Shown here: positions 51,801 through 64,000 of the stretch, one piece after another
Position numbering within the stretch: position 1 is the first letter of the stretch
Layout of the letters: every line of letters begins with the position of its first letter
Assembly: GCA_022385755.1 (NCBI GenBank)
Contig: MU278362.1
Coordinates: 574,251 to 638,250 of the forward strand
Direction of reading: 5' to 3'
Origin: Trametopsis cervina
Lineage: Eukaryota; Basidiomycota; Agaricomycetes; Polyporales; Irpicaceae
Length of the DNA: 64,000 nucleotides
The notes under the pieces: generated by a model
Told to the model about the DNA's origin: nothing
What the model saw: the letters and a program-made list of their open reading frames with translations, nothing else
Database searches by the model: none
Program-made: the position numbers and the translations under genes

Positions 51801-52104
51801 CACCCAAATATGCACGGGCACAGTCACTTTCACCATGCCATACCAGGATTTGGACCGCCGCCCCCGGCTGTCTTCTACGCGTTCACATCAATCGAAGAAG
51901 GGCATGAGCCGTATATCTCTGAGACTCCTGCATATTTGCCACCGGCTTTGCAGGCTCAGAGGCCTCCGATGCGGGCGCAGTGTGCGTGGGGCCTGGAAGG
52001 GTGAGTGCATTGCCTGCGCAGATTATCGTTTGGGCCGTAACTTTTTGAGTAGAACGTTTGGTTTTATGAACTACGTACAACTACATGAAGAGGACTTCTT
52101 ATGA
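48892..52104 (+). CDS. MLKL-NTD-like helical domain plus probable pseudokinase protein
   Basis: Sixteen exons sum to 2388 nt, or 795 residues: 48892-49050, 49105-49244, 49302-49440, 49500-49892, 49944-50090, 50146-50183, 50253-50326, 50390-50475, 50529-50543, 50596-50661, 50712-50837, 50889-50940, 50995-51418, 51472-51626, 51679-52000, 52053-52104. Residues 1-146 are helical (TGILLLIFQTIQAIQTNRT, RDAMDGRWDDAPEPLLKAI, MLDDAARSFQIVTLIHIHYA), like the MLKL-NTD/HeLo-type bundles of basidiomycete proteins. A Ser/Thr-rich spacer follows. From about residue 278 it resembles a kinase N-lobe (WIKDVKLLQNVFHPNLPQM, TPFILLANVQTRLPQAM), but I see no VAIK, HRD or DFG. The C-terminal third (VPAHMFHIGDIGYIPPGEGV, His/Pro-rich LRHVPPPHFSQQHHHHRP, FTSIEEGHEPYISETPAY) is uncharacterised. 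Exon 9 is 15 nt. Intron 3 is GC-AG. Confidence 0.8.
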
Positions 52105-52264
52105 CGTTCGTGGCCCTACCTATGGTGACTCTATACCTTCCGAACCGAGCATTTACATACAAGACTTCTTTGATTTTAAGGGACGGCAATGATAGAGTAC
52201 ACATATTCGATGATGACGGTAAGTGAATCGTTACCAAGATATCGCGAGCGGCGGGCTGAGAGAC

Positions 52265-53201
52265 CTAATCGTAAGCCTCGTCTGCACTCCTTCGCACGAG
52301 ACGCCGAACCTTCTTCTTGTACGCTGAATGGGGTTCAGTATCCCAAGTAAGAGGCAGTTGGAGTGCACTGATGACATACCGTCGAAGTTCTCCCGTATCT
52401 CCTTGGCTGCGTCGACATTGGCCGGGCTATCCGTGTTTGGACGGTCAGAAGACAGAAGAGAGATGACACTCAGAAGCTGCAGGAAACGTATTGGTATGGA
52501 TAATGACATGTGGCCGAAACGCTGGGAAACTCACTATCGATTCCACCGTATGGATTGGTAGCCACCGTTCTCCAGAATCTTCATAGCCATACTGGTCCTC
52601 ACCTGGAGGATGCTGACAAAAATACGATCAGCCTCTCGGTGGCACACATATGCAATTGCGACTAACCAAGATCGAGATGCATACAACACCATCAGCGTAG
52701 ACTAGAATCATGTTAGAGTTGGGGTCAGATAACTAACGTGAGAGTTCATACTGTTTGGGTGCCACATCGGTGTAATGAAACGCAGTTTCGGGGGCTGGAT
52801 GGGGAAGTCTTCCGGGAAGGTCAGGCGTGCCTTAAAGAATCCGCCTTCACTGCAAACCCTATAGTGTCAGAACATATACGACAAGGCAGCGTTTCACTGA
52901 AACGTACTATAGCGTGTCGGGCGGGCTTCACAGAGGAGCGTTGTGAGAAAGATCGAAGGACAGACTGTGATCAGCACGCACCCAATGATCATGACCTCCC
53001 ATTCGTAAAGGTTGTTATCATCAACTAGGCCTTTTGGGTGCGAATATTGCTGTTAATCTTCGTTTGAACGATCGAGGCAGCAAAACGGAAGTGTACAGTA
53101 CCTGCAGAGAACCCTTCGACGGGACGCTTAGTGAGCTCAGTAAGCTGTCGGCGCAGGAGAAGGGTATTGGAAGGAGTGTTTGTGGGTGCTGGCGAAGTCA
53201 T
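52265..53201 (-). CDS. ubc7: Ubiquitin-conjugating enzyme E2, UBC7/UBE2G type
   Basis: The protein starts MTSPAPTNTPSNTLLLRRQL, then TELTKRPVEGFSAGLVDDNN, YEWEVMIIG, EGGFFKARLTFPEDFPIQPP and FITPMWHPNIYADGVVCISIL, where the Cys is catalytic and HPN is the E2 signature. The insertion loop HPPGEDQYGYEDSGERWLPI identifies the UBC7/UBE2G branch. It is followed by HTVESIVISVISLLSSDRPN and SPANVDAAKEIRENFDAYKK, ending SADEAYD. About 165-170 residues, the usual length. This E2 serves ER-associated degradation in yeast, anchored by Cue1. Several short GT-AG introns split it; one separates HPN from the catalytic Cys. It has no convincing long uninterrupted frame, which makes it easy to miss. Confidence 0.92.
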
Positions 53202-53525
53202 CCCAGCGATATATGGGGTTTATATGCAGCTGAGGTAGGATCGATGGTGGTGGTAGACCTGAGAGATGTGTAACGGAATTAAATAAGGAATTCCTTGCAG
53301 ATAGCCCGTGAAGAACTCTTTCGGCCTCCACGAGGTCCGTCACACACACGGAACGCGCAATCATCCTCGACGATTCTTTGGAGCCCACATTTAGATCAAT
53401 CAACAAAAGCCGTTCAGAGAACGACCCGCGGTTGACGATAGCAGGCTAAGAGGTGCTCCGGAGTAGGAGCGCGCACTGAGGGCATACCGTTACGCGCGTT
53501 CGCTTGGACGCAGTCACCAATAGTC
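53202..53525. promoter_or_regulatory. Divergent promoter, ubc7 and laa1
   Basis: Start codons are 324 bp apart, head to head, suggesting a shared promoter. Nothing else was recognised. Confidence 0.4.
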
Positions 53526-56500
53526 ATGTCCGGTCCCTCACCAACTATCGATCCAGTGGTTGATGAGGTGTGTACTGACTTTGACATTGACATATAGAAA
53601 TGCTCAACTGTACTAGAGCAATCTTGGTGGCGACAACGGCGAGGTGTATGTGTTTCAGTGGCTGGGAGCCAATGAGAAAGCTCTCCAGCACGCGACTGCA
53701 GTGCGTATCCTGCAGCGTCTTGTCCCTCCTGTCGCACTCACACGAGTTTGCTAGGACGATCTAAAGGATCACCAGAAACCTCTAGAAGAGGCACTGCTGA
53801 AGATTATCGCTGCGCCTGAACCGTATCCCTCTCCCGGGCGGCCGATCAGGCAACTTGTAGCACAATGCCTGGTGCAGGTATACGCAAAGGGAGACACAAG
53901 GTCGTTATTTGACACAGTGCAAACTCTGCTGAAGATTCCAGCGGACCCGAAGTTGAACGCGAAGGAAACACATCGCGTGTAAGCCCAGCCACATATTGTC
54001 TACCGTAAAGGGTCACTCTAACAAAGACTATGTACTATAGGGCGGCCTTGTATTGCATAGGAGAGCTTATGAAGAACTATGGGAGCCAGGTACGACGATA
54101 CATATCATTCGCGAGCGTGTGTCTTGATATATTGCTAGATCATGTCCCTAATGATCGAGACAACTACTACGTGTTTACGAGCTTTCAAATCATCTAGTGT
54201 GAGTATCCAGCTAGTTATTATACTGTAGGTATTGACTTGCACATATAGGCTACGATTATCCGATACAACGCCATTGTCACGCTGGAGAAAGCAATTTATA
54301 GCGCTAAGCGGGCCCTTACAGACTCTATAATTCGAGACGTAATCAAGCAGACTCGATCGGCTCTTAGCGATAAATCATTCCCAGTAATTCGTGCAGCTTC
54401 TAGCGTATGTCATTTCATACCTCACTTGGAATCAATCAGCTGAGCATCATTCAGGTGCTGATCTCACTGTTTCCCTTCGGAGAGAGCACAAAATCTCTTC
54501 CCGACGTGGAGCAGATTGTGGCTTTGAGTACGAAGCAGCTGGATTCTGCGGATCAGCCCACCCGTGGCTCCTTAGCTAAGCTAGTTGCGCATGTACTGGC
54601 GTCTACGCAGACGGAACATCTCGTTACTATTGTCGAGACTGCGAAGAAAAGCAAGAAGGGCGATGCCTTGAGCCAGGCTGAGGACGACGAACCCACCCCT
54701 CCACCACAGGAAGTCAAGAGACTATTAACTCCGCAGGATATGCTTTCTCAACTGTCTACACAATTTAACAAGCCCAACACTACTCGCCGCACTCGAATTG
54801 GACTCATCGAATGCTACGTCGCGCTCTTCAAAGAACTAGGACCATCCTTCGTGGAAGCGAACTATGGCCTTATCGTCAGTCATCTGATGACAGACATTGT
54901 CTCCAACCCACGGAATACTGTCTCACGCTACGACATTGTTTTCGTCAGAAATGTTACAGGAATTCTTCTCAGAGACATGATTGGTGTTCGAATGTTGGGC
55001 GAACAGGCGCAGATTGCAGCCATCCAGGAACTCTCTAATTCGTACCTGAAGCGGTGGCCAGCGATGATGCCAGGTCAAAGTGCTCCTAACCCACTTGTTC
55101 TCACTATTGCTCTTCGCGAGGTGGCAGGTCTACTACAGCAACTCGGTAATGCACCCATTCAGGTTCAGGTGTGTATCATTTCAGTGATATGAGACGTCAT
55201 CTGATCACAGTACAGGACGCATTGGTCGACCCACTGATGACACTCCTGACGCATCCGGTCCATACTGTCCGCGTTATGGCTGCTTGGACGCTACGGATCT
55301 TCTGCTATTCTACGCCTCTGCGGTTACCGAAGGTTCTCCTAACTCTTGTGGAGCTCCTGCAAAACGATCTCACAGCGCTGACAACTCCCGCCGCACCATC
55401 CGACATCAACAACAGGGCACTCGGCCGCGCTTATGGCTTGGCTGGACTACTGTCTCTAATTCCGCAACGACCCTTGTATGTGTCCTATGACATTAGCGCC
55501 AACGCCTTCTACATCGCCGTTCAACTACTCAAACGTGCTGGCGAACATGATGTGAAGGTCGCAAAGGTCGAGATCGAGGTCGCATGGACATTAATCGCGT
55601 CGTTAATGACCCTCGGTCCGAACTTTGTTCGCGCTCATCTGCCTCAACTCCTTGTCCTCTGGCGCAACGCCTTGCCGAAACCGACAACTAAGGATGGACT
55701 CTCTGGACGAAGCGCATCGGAATGGATGTTCCTGCTTGCGGTGAGAGAGAACGCGTTACGAGCAATATACTGTTTCCTGGCCCACAACTCACCTATGCTG
55801 GTTACTGCCGATGTCGCGAGACGAGTCACTTCCCTTCTCACGAATGCGCTTCAGTTCTCTGCCATGTTCTCATCTCAGCGTGTGGTGGAAGAACCTGCGG
55901 ATCCTACGCCAAGTCCGGATGGACAGGGCTTGACCCTGATTGGGATGGAAGCTTTGTTCAAGTCACGGATCTTCCAGTGTTTCTCTGTCCTCGGCGTCTC
56001 CAAAGTTACAGAATCTGCACAGACGACTCTTCTCCAGACCGCGATCGCGTTGTTCGCTAGTCTGGACGGGTATAGCGGGTCTTCTGTCCAAGCCGCAATA
56101 GCCACCTCTTCTGGCGCATTCACGAGCATCTGGCAAAGTGGTGACTGCTATGCGTACGGTGTGACGGATATTGAGATCAAGGAAGATCTCTCCGGGAAAG
56201 AAGTTGAAGGTACCGGTGACTGGCTAAATCGTGACACTATAGATGCAGCGCTAGACGGTCTGGTATGTCCTAACATGTCTCCCTACTCCAACCAACCTCA
56301 CGCATAGCATAGTGCAACAAACCCATCCTTCGCTCGTGGGAGCATGATCCTATGGTTCTCTGTCAGGGACAACAAGCGTACGTTGATGGCCACGAAGCAG
56401 ACACTCCTCCTGCTTCCACCGCGGCAGTCAATGAGGCTATACGCATCTTTTCAGAGCTGTTACCGCTTCAGGACCTCTCTTCAATGTCAAAGACAGTTGC

Positions 56501-59500
56501 CCAGCTCGTAGAAGCGACTGCATCTGCCAAAGTAGAGAAGAATTCTGGTCGCAAGGCCGCCGTTCTCGTCAACAGTGCCATCGCTCTGGTTCTCACATTC
56601 CGCCGCGCTTCAAGTTATTCTCGTCAGCTCGCAGATACGCTTGGTAATCCTCAGGTGTCGGGACCTTTGGCTGAATTGCTCAAGGTAGATTTGACAATCT
56701 GCTCATTGTCATGATCTGAACAACATACAGGCCGTACTCGTTGACGGAGACATGCTGCTACGTAAAGCCGGCAGTGAAGCCATAGGACGTCTCGCCTCCT
56801 TGGCAGGAACTAATTTCCTTACAAGTCAAATCAAGACTCTTGTGAACGAAGTCGTCAGCAATCGTGATCCATATGGGAGAGCTGGATGCGCGCTGGCATT
56901 TGGCTCTATATATGGTCATGTCGGCGGTCTTGCCGCTGGTCCGCTCCTGAAGACGACGGTCCACGTTCTTATGTCACTCATCAACGACCCACACCCTGTC
57001 GTCAACTTCTGGGCTCTGCGTGCGTTGGCCCAAGTAATCGACGCCGCGAGTCTGGCGTATGCGTCTTACGTCCCAAGCACCCTTGGACTGCTTCTTCGTG
57101 CCTACATGCTAGAGTCCCATGAACCGGAAGGGGGCCCCCTGAACTACGTGAACATGAGCGGCGAACTCCCGCTCTATCAAGCTCTGTGCCAGGCTATAGA
57201 TGCTGTCATCACTGTCGTAGGACCAGATATCCAGGAATCAACGCGAACGCGAACTCTCGTTCTGGATCTTGTCCATCAGTTCATTCGTGAGGAAGACGAT
57301 GGGATTTGTGTTGAAGCTATACGATGTATCCAGCATCTGCTCATCTTCACACCAGAACACGTCGATGTCCCTACGCTGGTGACTAGGTTTAGGGGATATC
57401 TGGGTTCAACGCGACGGCCTCTCAAGATGGCATCAATCAATGCGTTGTATCAGCTAGTACAGAAGGATGTCCTGACCATCTCAAGGCTGGGAGGCGATCC
57501 GCTTGTCGAAGAACTGTTTGCGATGCTGGACGATGATTCGTCTGTCGCAGGCGTTCGAAATGTCATAACGTCCTGGCTACAACAGACCGTTGCTCTCAAC
57601 CCATCTGCGTGGATCGACCTTTGTCAGCGTATCATGTCACGTACAACCGCGTCTCAGCAGGCTGGCGATGCCGCATCGAAACGGAACGATCTTGACGACG
57701 AAGGCCAATCCCTCAGTGTCGAACAGACTGCGGATGGCGGTGGTTCTGGCCAGTCACGGTCTAACTCTCGATGGAGAACTCAGCTGTACGCGCTGCAATG
57801 CCTGCACGAGATTTGCATCACTGTGGCCCGCTCTGGAAGAAGGGAACATCTGGATCTAGGTTTTGCAAGATCACAGGGAATACCATTGCCCAGGCTCCTG
57901 ATTTCCCGTATTTCCGACCTCATCAAGATTGCGTTCACCTCTTCCGCCGCTCATGTGATGGAAATCCGTTTAGAAGGCCTGACGGTCCTACAGGATGTCA
58001 TCGAGGTAACTCTTTTTGTGATTGATAGCTACAACATACTTCTCACCGCCCGCAGATTTTCGCATCGTCTCCAGATCCTGATTATGAGGGAGCTTTACTG
58101 CTTGAACAGTACCAAGCGCCCATCACTGCGGCGTTGACTCCCGCCTTTGCTGCTGATTCTACACCGGAGATCTTGGCATCGGCGATCAAGTCGTGTGCAG
58201 TCTTTGTGGGCTCTGGTGTAGTCAAGGACGTTAACCGCATGGGACGTATCTTGAAGCTACTGACCTCTGCTCTGGAACAGTGCCAAGGTCAGTCATCATG
58301 TATGGTCATTGTTTCATGGCATAACTGAGGCTCTGCATAGAATCAGGCTTGTTGCGCCTCGGGGATGCTGTTGACCTCGGGCCCAATGCGTCTGTCATGC
58401 TCCGAATAGCTACGCTGTCAGCCTGGGCTGAGCTGAAAATAGCCTGTCGTTCGCAGACATACCTTACTGATGTGATCAAGCCATACAGTAAGGTCCTCGC
58501 CGCACAGTGGATTGGCTCTTTGCGAGATTATGCTAGCATACGAGCTGGAACAGAGCTGCTGGACGATACCTCCGCAGGAGCAGTGGATTCGTCGCATTCA
58601 AGTTTGGGTAAGGAAGTCCTGCTACCGGTGAGTATAAGTATACTTTGGTATTGTAGCGTGTCGGTTGACGATGCGCAGTACTATCGGGACGCATGGATAG
58701 TCATTCTACAAGCCATCACGAATTCTATGGAGGAAGGAGACGCATTCATTCGCGTCGCGATGGATGGCCGTGAGCCCTCTGATGCCGACGTCGAAAAGAA
58801 GATGAACGGGGAGGCCCAGCACCCCACCACCTTTTTCTTCGTCGTCTTTGGCCTTGTCTTTGAGGCTCTTGCCACCTCATCTCCGGACTCTGAGCGACAG
58901 AACGTCAAGAACACTGTCACCGCATTGAGGGCGTTGAAATGCCTTGTTCATAACCGATACGCTGGAAATGCATTCCGTGACACCGCCATCTTCGAGGAAT
59001 TAGTAAACCTTTGCTATAGAGCAGCTTTGACGGAGCCTGTCACGGTTCAGATCAACCTCGTAGAGACCCTTGCCAGCTTGGCCGAAAATATCATGAGGAT
59101 CCAGAGGTATGTCGATCCCACTTGGGGATCGCGAAATAAATCAACATGGACTTCACAGGAATGACTACGAATCGCTACCGCCACAGACGCATTGCCTGAG
59201 AATATGCGCATACATCGTAAAGCGCGCCATAAATCCTCGGGAGAATATGTCTCGTAAGGCTTCATGTTTCTCTTACCCAGATATGAACTCTTATCTTCTA
59301 TAACAGAGGATAACTCGACGCCGTTGGACAGGATAAGGTTGATCAACGCTGGGTTTGATTCGTTCCTGGCTATAGCAAGGACATGTGAGCCAGCGCGGAA
59401 CTTAGATTATCGTACTGTCGCCATCAGCCTTTATAATGGTATATATATTTCCCTCTCTCCGACCGAAAATTGACTCACCCTACTATAGAGCTTCTCAAGG

Positions 59501-60462
59501 ACGAGATATCAGAGATAGATTTCGTGGGCCCAACATTACAATCACTGAAAAGACTGCTGGATAATATACCAGAGTCGCCCGCAGAACATGCCAAATTTGA
59601 TCGCATGGTGCATGGAATACTCTCTGCATGTTTGGTGAATATAGACGAAATGAGGTTTGTTGTTGAATCGGCTCGATTATGGATCGTTAATAATACAACG
59701 TTTGTTAGGGGTCGTGAAGGTCCTGCTTGTCGCAAGAAAATCAAGAGCAATATTCTCGCGGCCGTACTAATATTGACTGTGCTACCCCCGAGCGTCAAGA
59801 TTAGTCAAGCCGCTATTGAGCACTCCTGCTTTTTGATATCACAGAGCCTGGTAGATTCAGATGAAGTGGGTGGCATGGAACGTCCATCTCGAATTGTGCT
59901 CATCAGAGAACCCCAGATGTCGATCACTGCAGCTCATTGCGCCAAGACTCTGGTACTCACATCCGTACACGGCAGCCCTGCTCTACGTCAATGTGCTAGA
60001 TTGCTGCTACCAGGGATGATTGAATGTATAGCCAAGATTTCTGCGACACAGCAGGGCAACTCGTCAGAACTACAATCGCAAATCGTCGGCGAGATTTTTA
60101 AGGCATTCGCCGCACTGTTCACGGCGACTGCTGAAGAGCAGAGTACGTACGTTTGGTGCTTTTCCGAGCTATTATATTAACGGTTTGTATCTGTAGAACC
60201 TCGCCTCCTTGGTATCTTGCTTCCAGTGATGACCATGCTCTTGAACCCGCTGCAGGCACCACCTTTACCTTTGCATACACAAACCATCACGGAAGTTCTC
60301 AAGTTTGCTGCTTCCTCACCCGCAGCCTTCAAGGAGGCAACTGGTAAACTCCCCACCGAGATGAAAGAAACGCTTGAAACCTCAGTAAGGCAAGCGCTAG
60401 GAGGCGCCAGAGCTTCCACGACGGAATCGCACAAACCACAAATTTCATTACGGTCGTTTTAA
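53526..60462 (+). CDS. laa1: HEAT-repeat AP-1 accessory protein (LAA1/HEATR5)
   Basis: A very large protein of roughly 2000 residues, built almost wholly of HEAT-type helical repeats. It starts MSGPSPTIDPVVDE, then LEEALLKIIAAPEPYPSPGR, AALYCIGELMKNYGSQ and TTTCLRAFKSSSATIIRYNA. Later anchors are FVRNVTGILLRDMIGVRML, TVRVMAAWTLRIFCYSTPLR, VRENALRAIYCFLAHNSPML, DPYGRAGCALAFGSIYGHVG and PHPVVNFWALRALAQVIDAA. It ends near ESHKPQISLRSF. Laa1 in yeast and HEATR5 in animals bind the AP-1 clathrin adaptor and support traffic between Golgi and endosomes. More than a dozen short introns were followed and every junction I checked kept the frame, including acceptors that avoid nearby stops (for example the exon at 56308 beginning CNKPILRSWEHDP). 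Confidence 0.9.
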
Positions 60463-60956
60463 GAGATAATTTGTTCCGATATACTAACTTTATACATGTA
60501 CACTGGTGTGAACATTTGTCTGTATCGCAGATGCGGGTCGTTTGGCGAGGACATCCCACATAGCTGAGCATAGATCAAGTCATGGCAAGACGTTTCACTC
60601 ATGATCGGCGCTGTTAACGTCGCTATGCGGGAGTGGCGGTTTTGCTGAGGCGCTTAGGCTTGAGGACTGGCGAGTTGGCTTCCGATGATATATCCTCGAT
60701 TGCTCAAGCTCTCTAGATATGAGTAGTGCCATGAACGATCTCGTAGACATGGATATAGAATGTATGGACTGCTGTGGACGCGTTTGATGCCCATACCTCC
60801 ACGTGGCGACGCGTATGATAGAGCGCCCAACGCTGCGGGCGTTTTGGCGTTAGCTCTGGTCAAGCTTGTTCTACATACAACGGCGGCCTCATCCCTACTT
60901 CCATCTTCACCCCTGGCTTGGTTCACTAGTGCTGCTTTTCTTGTCAACTAGCAGCT
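60463..60956. other. Intergenic region
   Basis: The laa1 3' flank and the upstream region of the VHS-GAT gene. A 63-codon frame (60760-60951) has no domain. The end of this region is the VHS-GAT promoter and 5' UTR. Confidence 0.5.
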
Positions 60957-63900
60957 ATGAAAAAGTTCTTTGCACGAGACAAGCCCAAGCCTGTCAAATC
61001 GCCACCAGGAGTTAAAGAAGTACCTAACGCAGGCCCATTCACTTCACCTCCAGATGTGAGCTTGCCTCTCCCATCTGCTATAGCTCCAGCCTGATTGAAC
61101 CTTGGGGATAGGATGGCTACTTCTACGTTCAGTCCCAGCAGTCTTTACCAGAACGGGGTTCAGTACGAGCTTCATCTGACGAACACTGGGATGTGGTCAC
61201 CACCACTAGTGATGGTGAGGATTGGTACCAGCGTGTGTATATTGAGTCGACTATCTCATACCACACAATTATCTAGGTACGGCACCGCTTACGAATCCGT
61301 ATTCTACGAGAGCCGTTTCGCCGTACGGCTCGCCACCACCACCAGCATCGAACCCCAAAGCTGGTAAGGACCACGTACTCCGCAAGAAGCAACCACAACC
61401 TCAGAACGCCGCTGCTGCCGTCGGTATATTAAGTGCTCTTGACCCTCATGCGCCGCCCATCAAGGAGGCGTATCCCGTGCAGCGACAGTACTCAGAAGAG
61501 CATGGAACTGAATACTCATACCGCGAGGACCGTAAGGAGCGAAAGGGTTTCTGGGAACGTGCTACGGAACGTAACAAAGACAAGGAGAAAGAGAAAGAGC
61601 GTCAGAAAGAAAAAGAACGCAAGGAGGATCAGGACCAGAATGAGCTGACACGGATGATCGGTGCGCTATGCGCTATGTTTGGCATATGAGTCACTGAGAT
61701 TGCTGTAGGATTTCTCGCTGCGACATCCTCTGAGGACTGGTCACTAGTGTTGGAGGTTTGTGAACGAGCTTCAAGTAGTGAAGCCAATGCAAAGGAGGCC
61801 GTCAAAGCATTAAGGAAGGAGTTCAAGTAAGCCATCTGAACCTATGGATGACATCGATGATGTTTACCAAAGCTTTTCCGCGCGTGCCATCAGGTTTGCA
61901 GAGCCCGGTGCTCAGCTATCTGCTGCTCGTGTATGTCCCCACTATCGTCATTGACGTTACACTCGGTTTCACGCGACGTCTTACGATCATCACTATAGCT
62001 ATGGGCAATAATGCTGAGAAACTGCTCCGAGGTTTTCATCGCTCAATGCTCGTCACGCAAATTCATTGACACGCTGGAAGACGTATTGCAGTCACAGAAG
62101 ACGTCGCCTGTTGTTCGTGAAAGGTTGGTTGAAGTCCTTGGTGGTGCTGCCTACTCGAGTCCCCATGGTAAGCACCTATTTTGTCGCGGATTTGCGTTGC
62201 TGAGTATTGATCATAGCTAAAGATGGTCGCACTGAAAAGGAAGGCTTTCGAGGTCTATGGCGTAGAGTCAAAGCACCTGAACAGCCAGATAACGTCCGTC
62301 AGGTGTATCCTCATTCTTAGCAGAATCTGATTATGAGCGTACATAGGGCATACCGTTTCCTGTCGACGATGCCATGTTTAACCCCCCATCCATACCAACG
62401 TATCCTCAAACACCTCTTATCAACGAGACGCCACCGAACCACATGCCTACTGCCCCCCAACGACCGCCGGTACGTATTCCCGACCGGCCACTGGCATGTA
62501 CTCACTCATATGCATCCAACTACTCTTCAGAACTCCAAGCACAAGTCTTCACGGCATAAAATCATCCCTCATGATGAGGATATGCGTCGCTTACTCGAGG
62601 AATGCCAGATAGGCATTGGAAACGCTCAACTACTATCGGAAGCACTTACATTTGCTAAACCTGAAGACCTGAAGGAGAAGAAGCTGATTCGGGCATGTTT
62701 TCTCTGTTGTTCTAACGTTCACCTGCTGACAGGCTTTGCAGGAGTTTTATTCGAGATGCCGGGCTTCCCAAGAATTGATATACTCTCAGCTTGACTGGGC
62801 GTATTCGATGGCCGAAAAATCTCGCGAAGCGGTTGGGCGTGGTACTCAGCAACCGCCAAAGCGGTCACGATCGGGTGGAGATGCAGCTCAACCCATACAG
62901 CGGTCCGATTCTGTGGAAGATCCTGTTACATTGACCCGAGAAGAAGAGTTATTAGCGGCTCTATTACACTCTAATGAGCAACTCACAGAGGCTATTAGAC
63001 TTTATGATGATTTGGAACGTGTAGGGCTCGAACGTGAAGCTGAGGAGAGAAGTAAGAAGGAGACCCGAATAGATCGCAATGTGAGCACCGTGTTTCATAC
63101 ATATTTGGCACGGTCCTGACAACCATCGCAGCGCGTGTATTACGATCCGGATGGGCAGGTGCACCTCGAGCCACCTCATCCTGCCTATGGTGCCTCTTCG
63201 CATTCACCCTCTCCGGCAACATCACCTTCACCTTCACCAACGCCTTCCGTGACAAATCCCGTCGCTGCACACCATCATCAGATATCGCACAAACCATCTC
63301 CTATCCCTACACATACTACTAATGCCTATGCACATCCTCCTCATATTTCTTCGCCTTCTCTGGCGCCACCACCCCCAGCGCCTCATGGGCCTCGTCTACC
63401 TACACACAACATCATCACCCGATCTCGAACGCCATCGCCTGATCGAAGCTCAATTTCTCACTCCACTCACCAAGAGAGATACAACGACAATACGTTGCGA
63501 CATGCAGCGGGTAAGCTTAGACTCAGCGACGAACAGCCTTCCCCGCGGGAAGGATTTGCAGGCGATTATCAAGAGCCTCTTCGTCCCAGTGCCAAAGCCC
63601 TCGGTAAGCGTAGGCAAGTGGATATGGATGAGAGTGAATGTGCGTACCTGCATCTCGCTATGGACGTGGCACTCATTATCGTTCCACTCAGCTTTCGACC
63701 CGGATGATCTCTTCTATGAACACACGAACGAATCGCGACGCTCCAATGAACTTAGCGACGATGAAGAAGACGATGATGTTCCCCTTGCTCGGCTGCACCA
63801 TCCCGTGCAATATGTGTATGATGCAGCAGCGGAACGGATGAAGGAGCGGCTGCGGGAAGGGCAACTAAGTTCAACAACAGTTCCGGGCGTGGTACATTGA
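60957..63900 (+). CDS. VHS-GAT domain trafficking adaptor
   Basis: The start gives MKKFFARDKPKPVKSPPGVK. A basic, coiled linker (RKERKGFWERATERNKDKE and KEK repeats) precedes the VHS domain (MIGFLAATSSEDWSLVLEVC, ASSSEANAKEAVKALRKEFK, SAARLWAIMLRNCSEVFIAQ, RLVEVLGGAAYS). Then come FRGLWRRVKAPEQPDN and a GAT three-helix bundle (MRRLLEECQIGIGNAQLLSE, EFYSRCRASQELIYSQLDWA, EEELLAALLHSNEQLTEAIR). The C-terminal half is Pro/Ser/His-rich and disordered, ending with an acidic block (NELSDDEEDDDVPLARLHHP). VHS binds lipids or cargo tails and GAT binds ubiquitin or Arf; fungal homologues such as Lsb5 and the GGAs sort cargo at Golgi and endosomes. The lack of a gamma-adaptin ear argues against a true GGA. 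At least eight exons; some junctions are inferred. Confidence 0.87.
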
Positions 63901-64000
63901 CCATCCGCGCTGTGGAATTCATACTTTTCTGGCGATCATGTTATTATAGTGGGGTGTATATATATGTATATATTGCATGGTTGTATTGCTTTTCCGTTCA
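63901..64000. other. 3' flank of the VHS-GAT gene
   Basis: An AT-rich run (GTATATATATGTATATATTG) at about 63956-63975 looks like a 3' UTR or polyadenylation region. The window ends here. Confidence 0.4.

Overview
This is a nuclear fungal sequence, almost certainly from a basidiomycete of the class Agaricomycetes. Genes sit on both strands and are split by many short GT-AG introns, mostly 45-65 nt. Several exons are shorter than 25 nt. Products include a RING-free MYND protein, a two-LIM protein, an OPT transporter, a TKL kinase with a C1 finger, and an MLKL-NTD-type protein of the kind found in mushroom-forming fungi. I placed splice sites by eye and kept them where the summed exon lengths were a multiple of three and the protein matched its family. 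I see no operons, CRISPR arrays, rRNA genes or convincing tRNAs.

Layout. 1-1131 is the 3' end of a Gln/Gly/Pro-rich gene (Def1-like). 1861-2683 is a small membrane protein (copy A). About 4.4 kb without a recognisable gene follows. 7088-8500 is PIH1 (R2TP complex) and 9338-11743 is a DAHP synthase of the shikimate pathway. 11744-17022 is a GC-rich, repeat-bearing intergenic block. 17023-19512 is an OPT peptide transporter, followed by another 2.6 kb without genes that carries a short direct repeat.

22155-28600 holds eIF5A (-), a two-LIM protein (+), an uncharacterised Ser-rich membrane protein (-) and a SRAP/HMCES abasic-site shield protein (-). 28768-30559 is a TAF8/TAF3-like TFIID subunit. 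30728-31539 is membrane protein copy B, with the same exon plan as copy A. 33424-35295 is a MYND-finger gene interrupted by one in-frame TGA. 35948-37984 is a kinase with a C1 finger.

38354-44400 is APC1 and 44554-47020 is the ER Hsp70 BiP/Kar2. 47551-48437 is the NatC catalytic subunit NAA30. 48892-52104 encodes a 795-residue, 16-exon protein with an MLKL-like N-terminal helical region and a probable degenerate kinase region. 52265-53201 is a UBC7/UBE2G-type E2. 53526-60462 is the giant HEAT-repeat AP-1 accessory protein LAA1/HEATR5. 60957-63900 is a VHS-GAT trafficking adaptor.

The genes are mostly housekeeping: transcription (Def1-like, TAF8-like), chaperone assembly (PIH1), ER folding and degradation (Kar2, UBC7), trafficking (LAA1, VHS-GAT), cell cycle (APC1), DNA damage (SRAP) and translation (eIF5A, NAA30). 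They do not form one pathway. Several lie head to head with 170-460 bp between start codons, implying shared promoters. The most interesting items are the MLKL-like protein with its GC-AG intron, the nonsense codon inside an otherwise intact MYND gene, a 4-nt micro-exon in DAHP synthase, the paralogous membrane-protein pair, and the GC-rich duplicated block at 12.5-14.2 kb.
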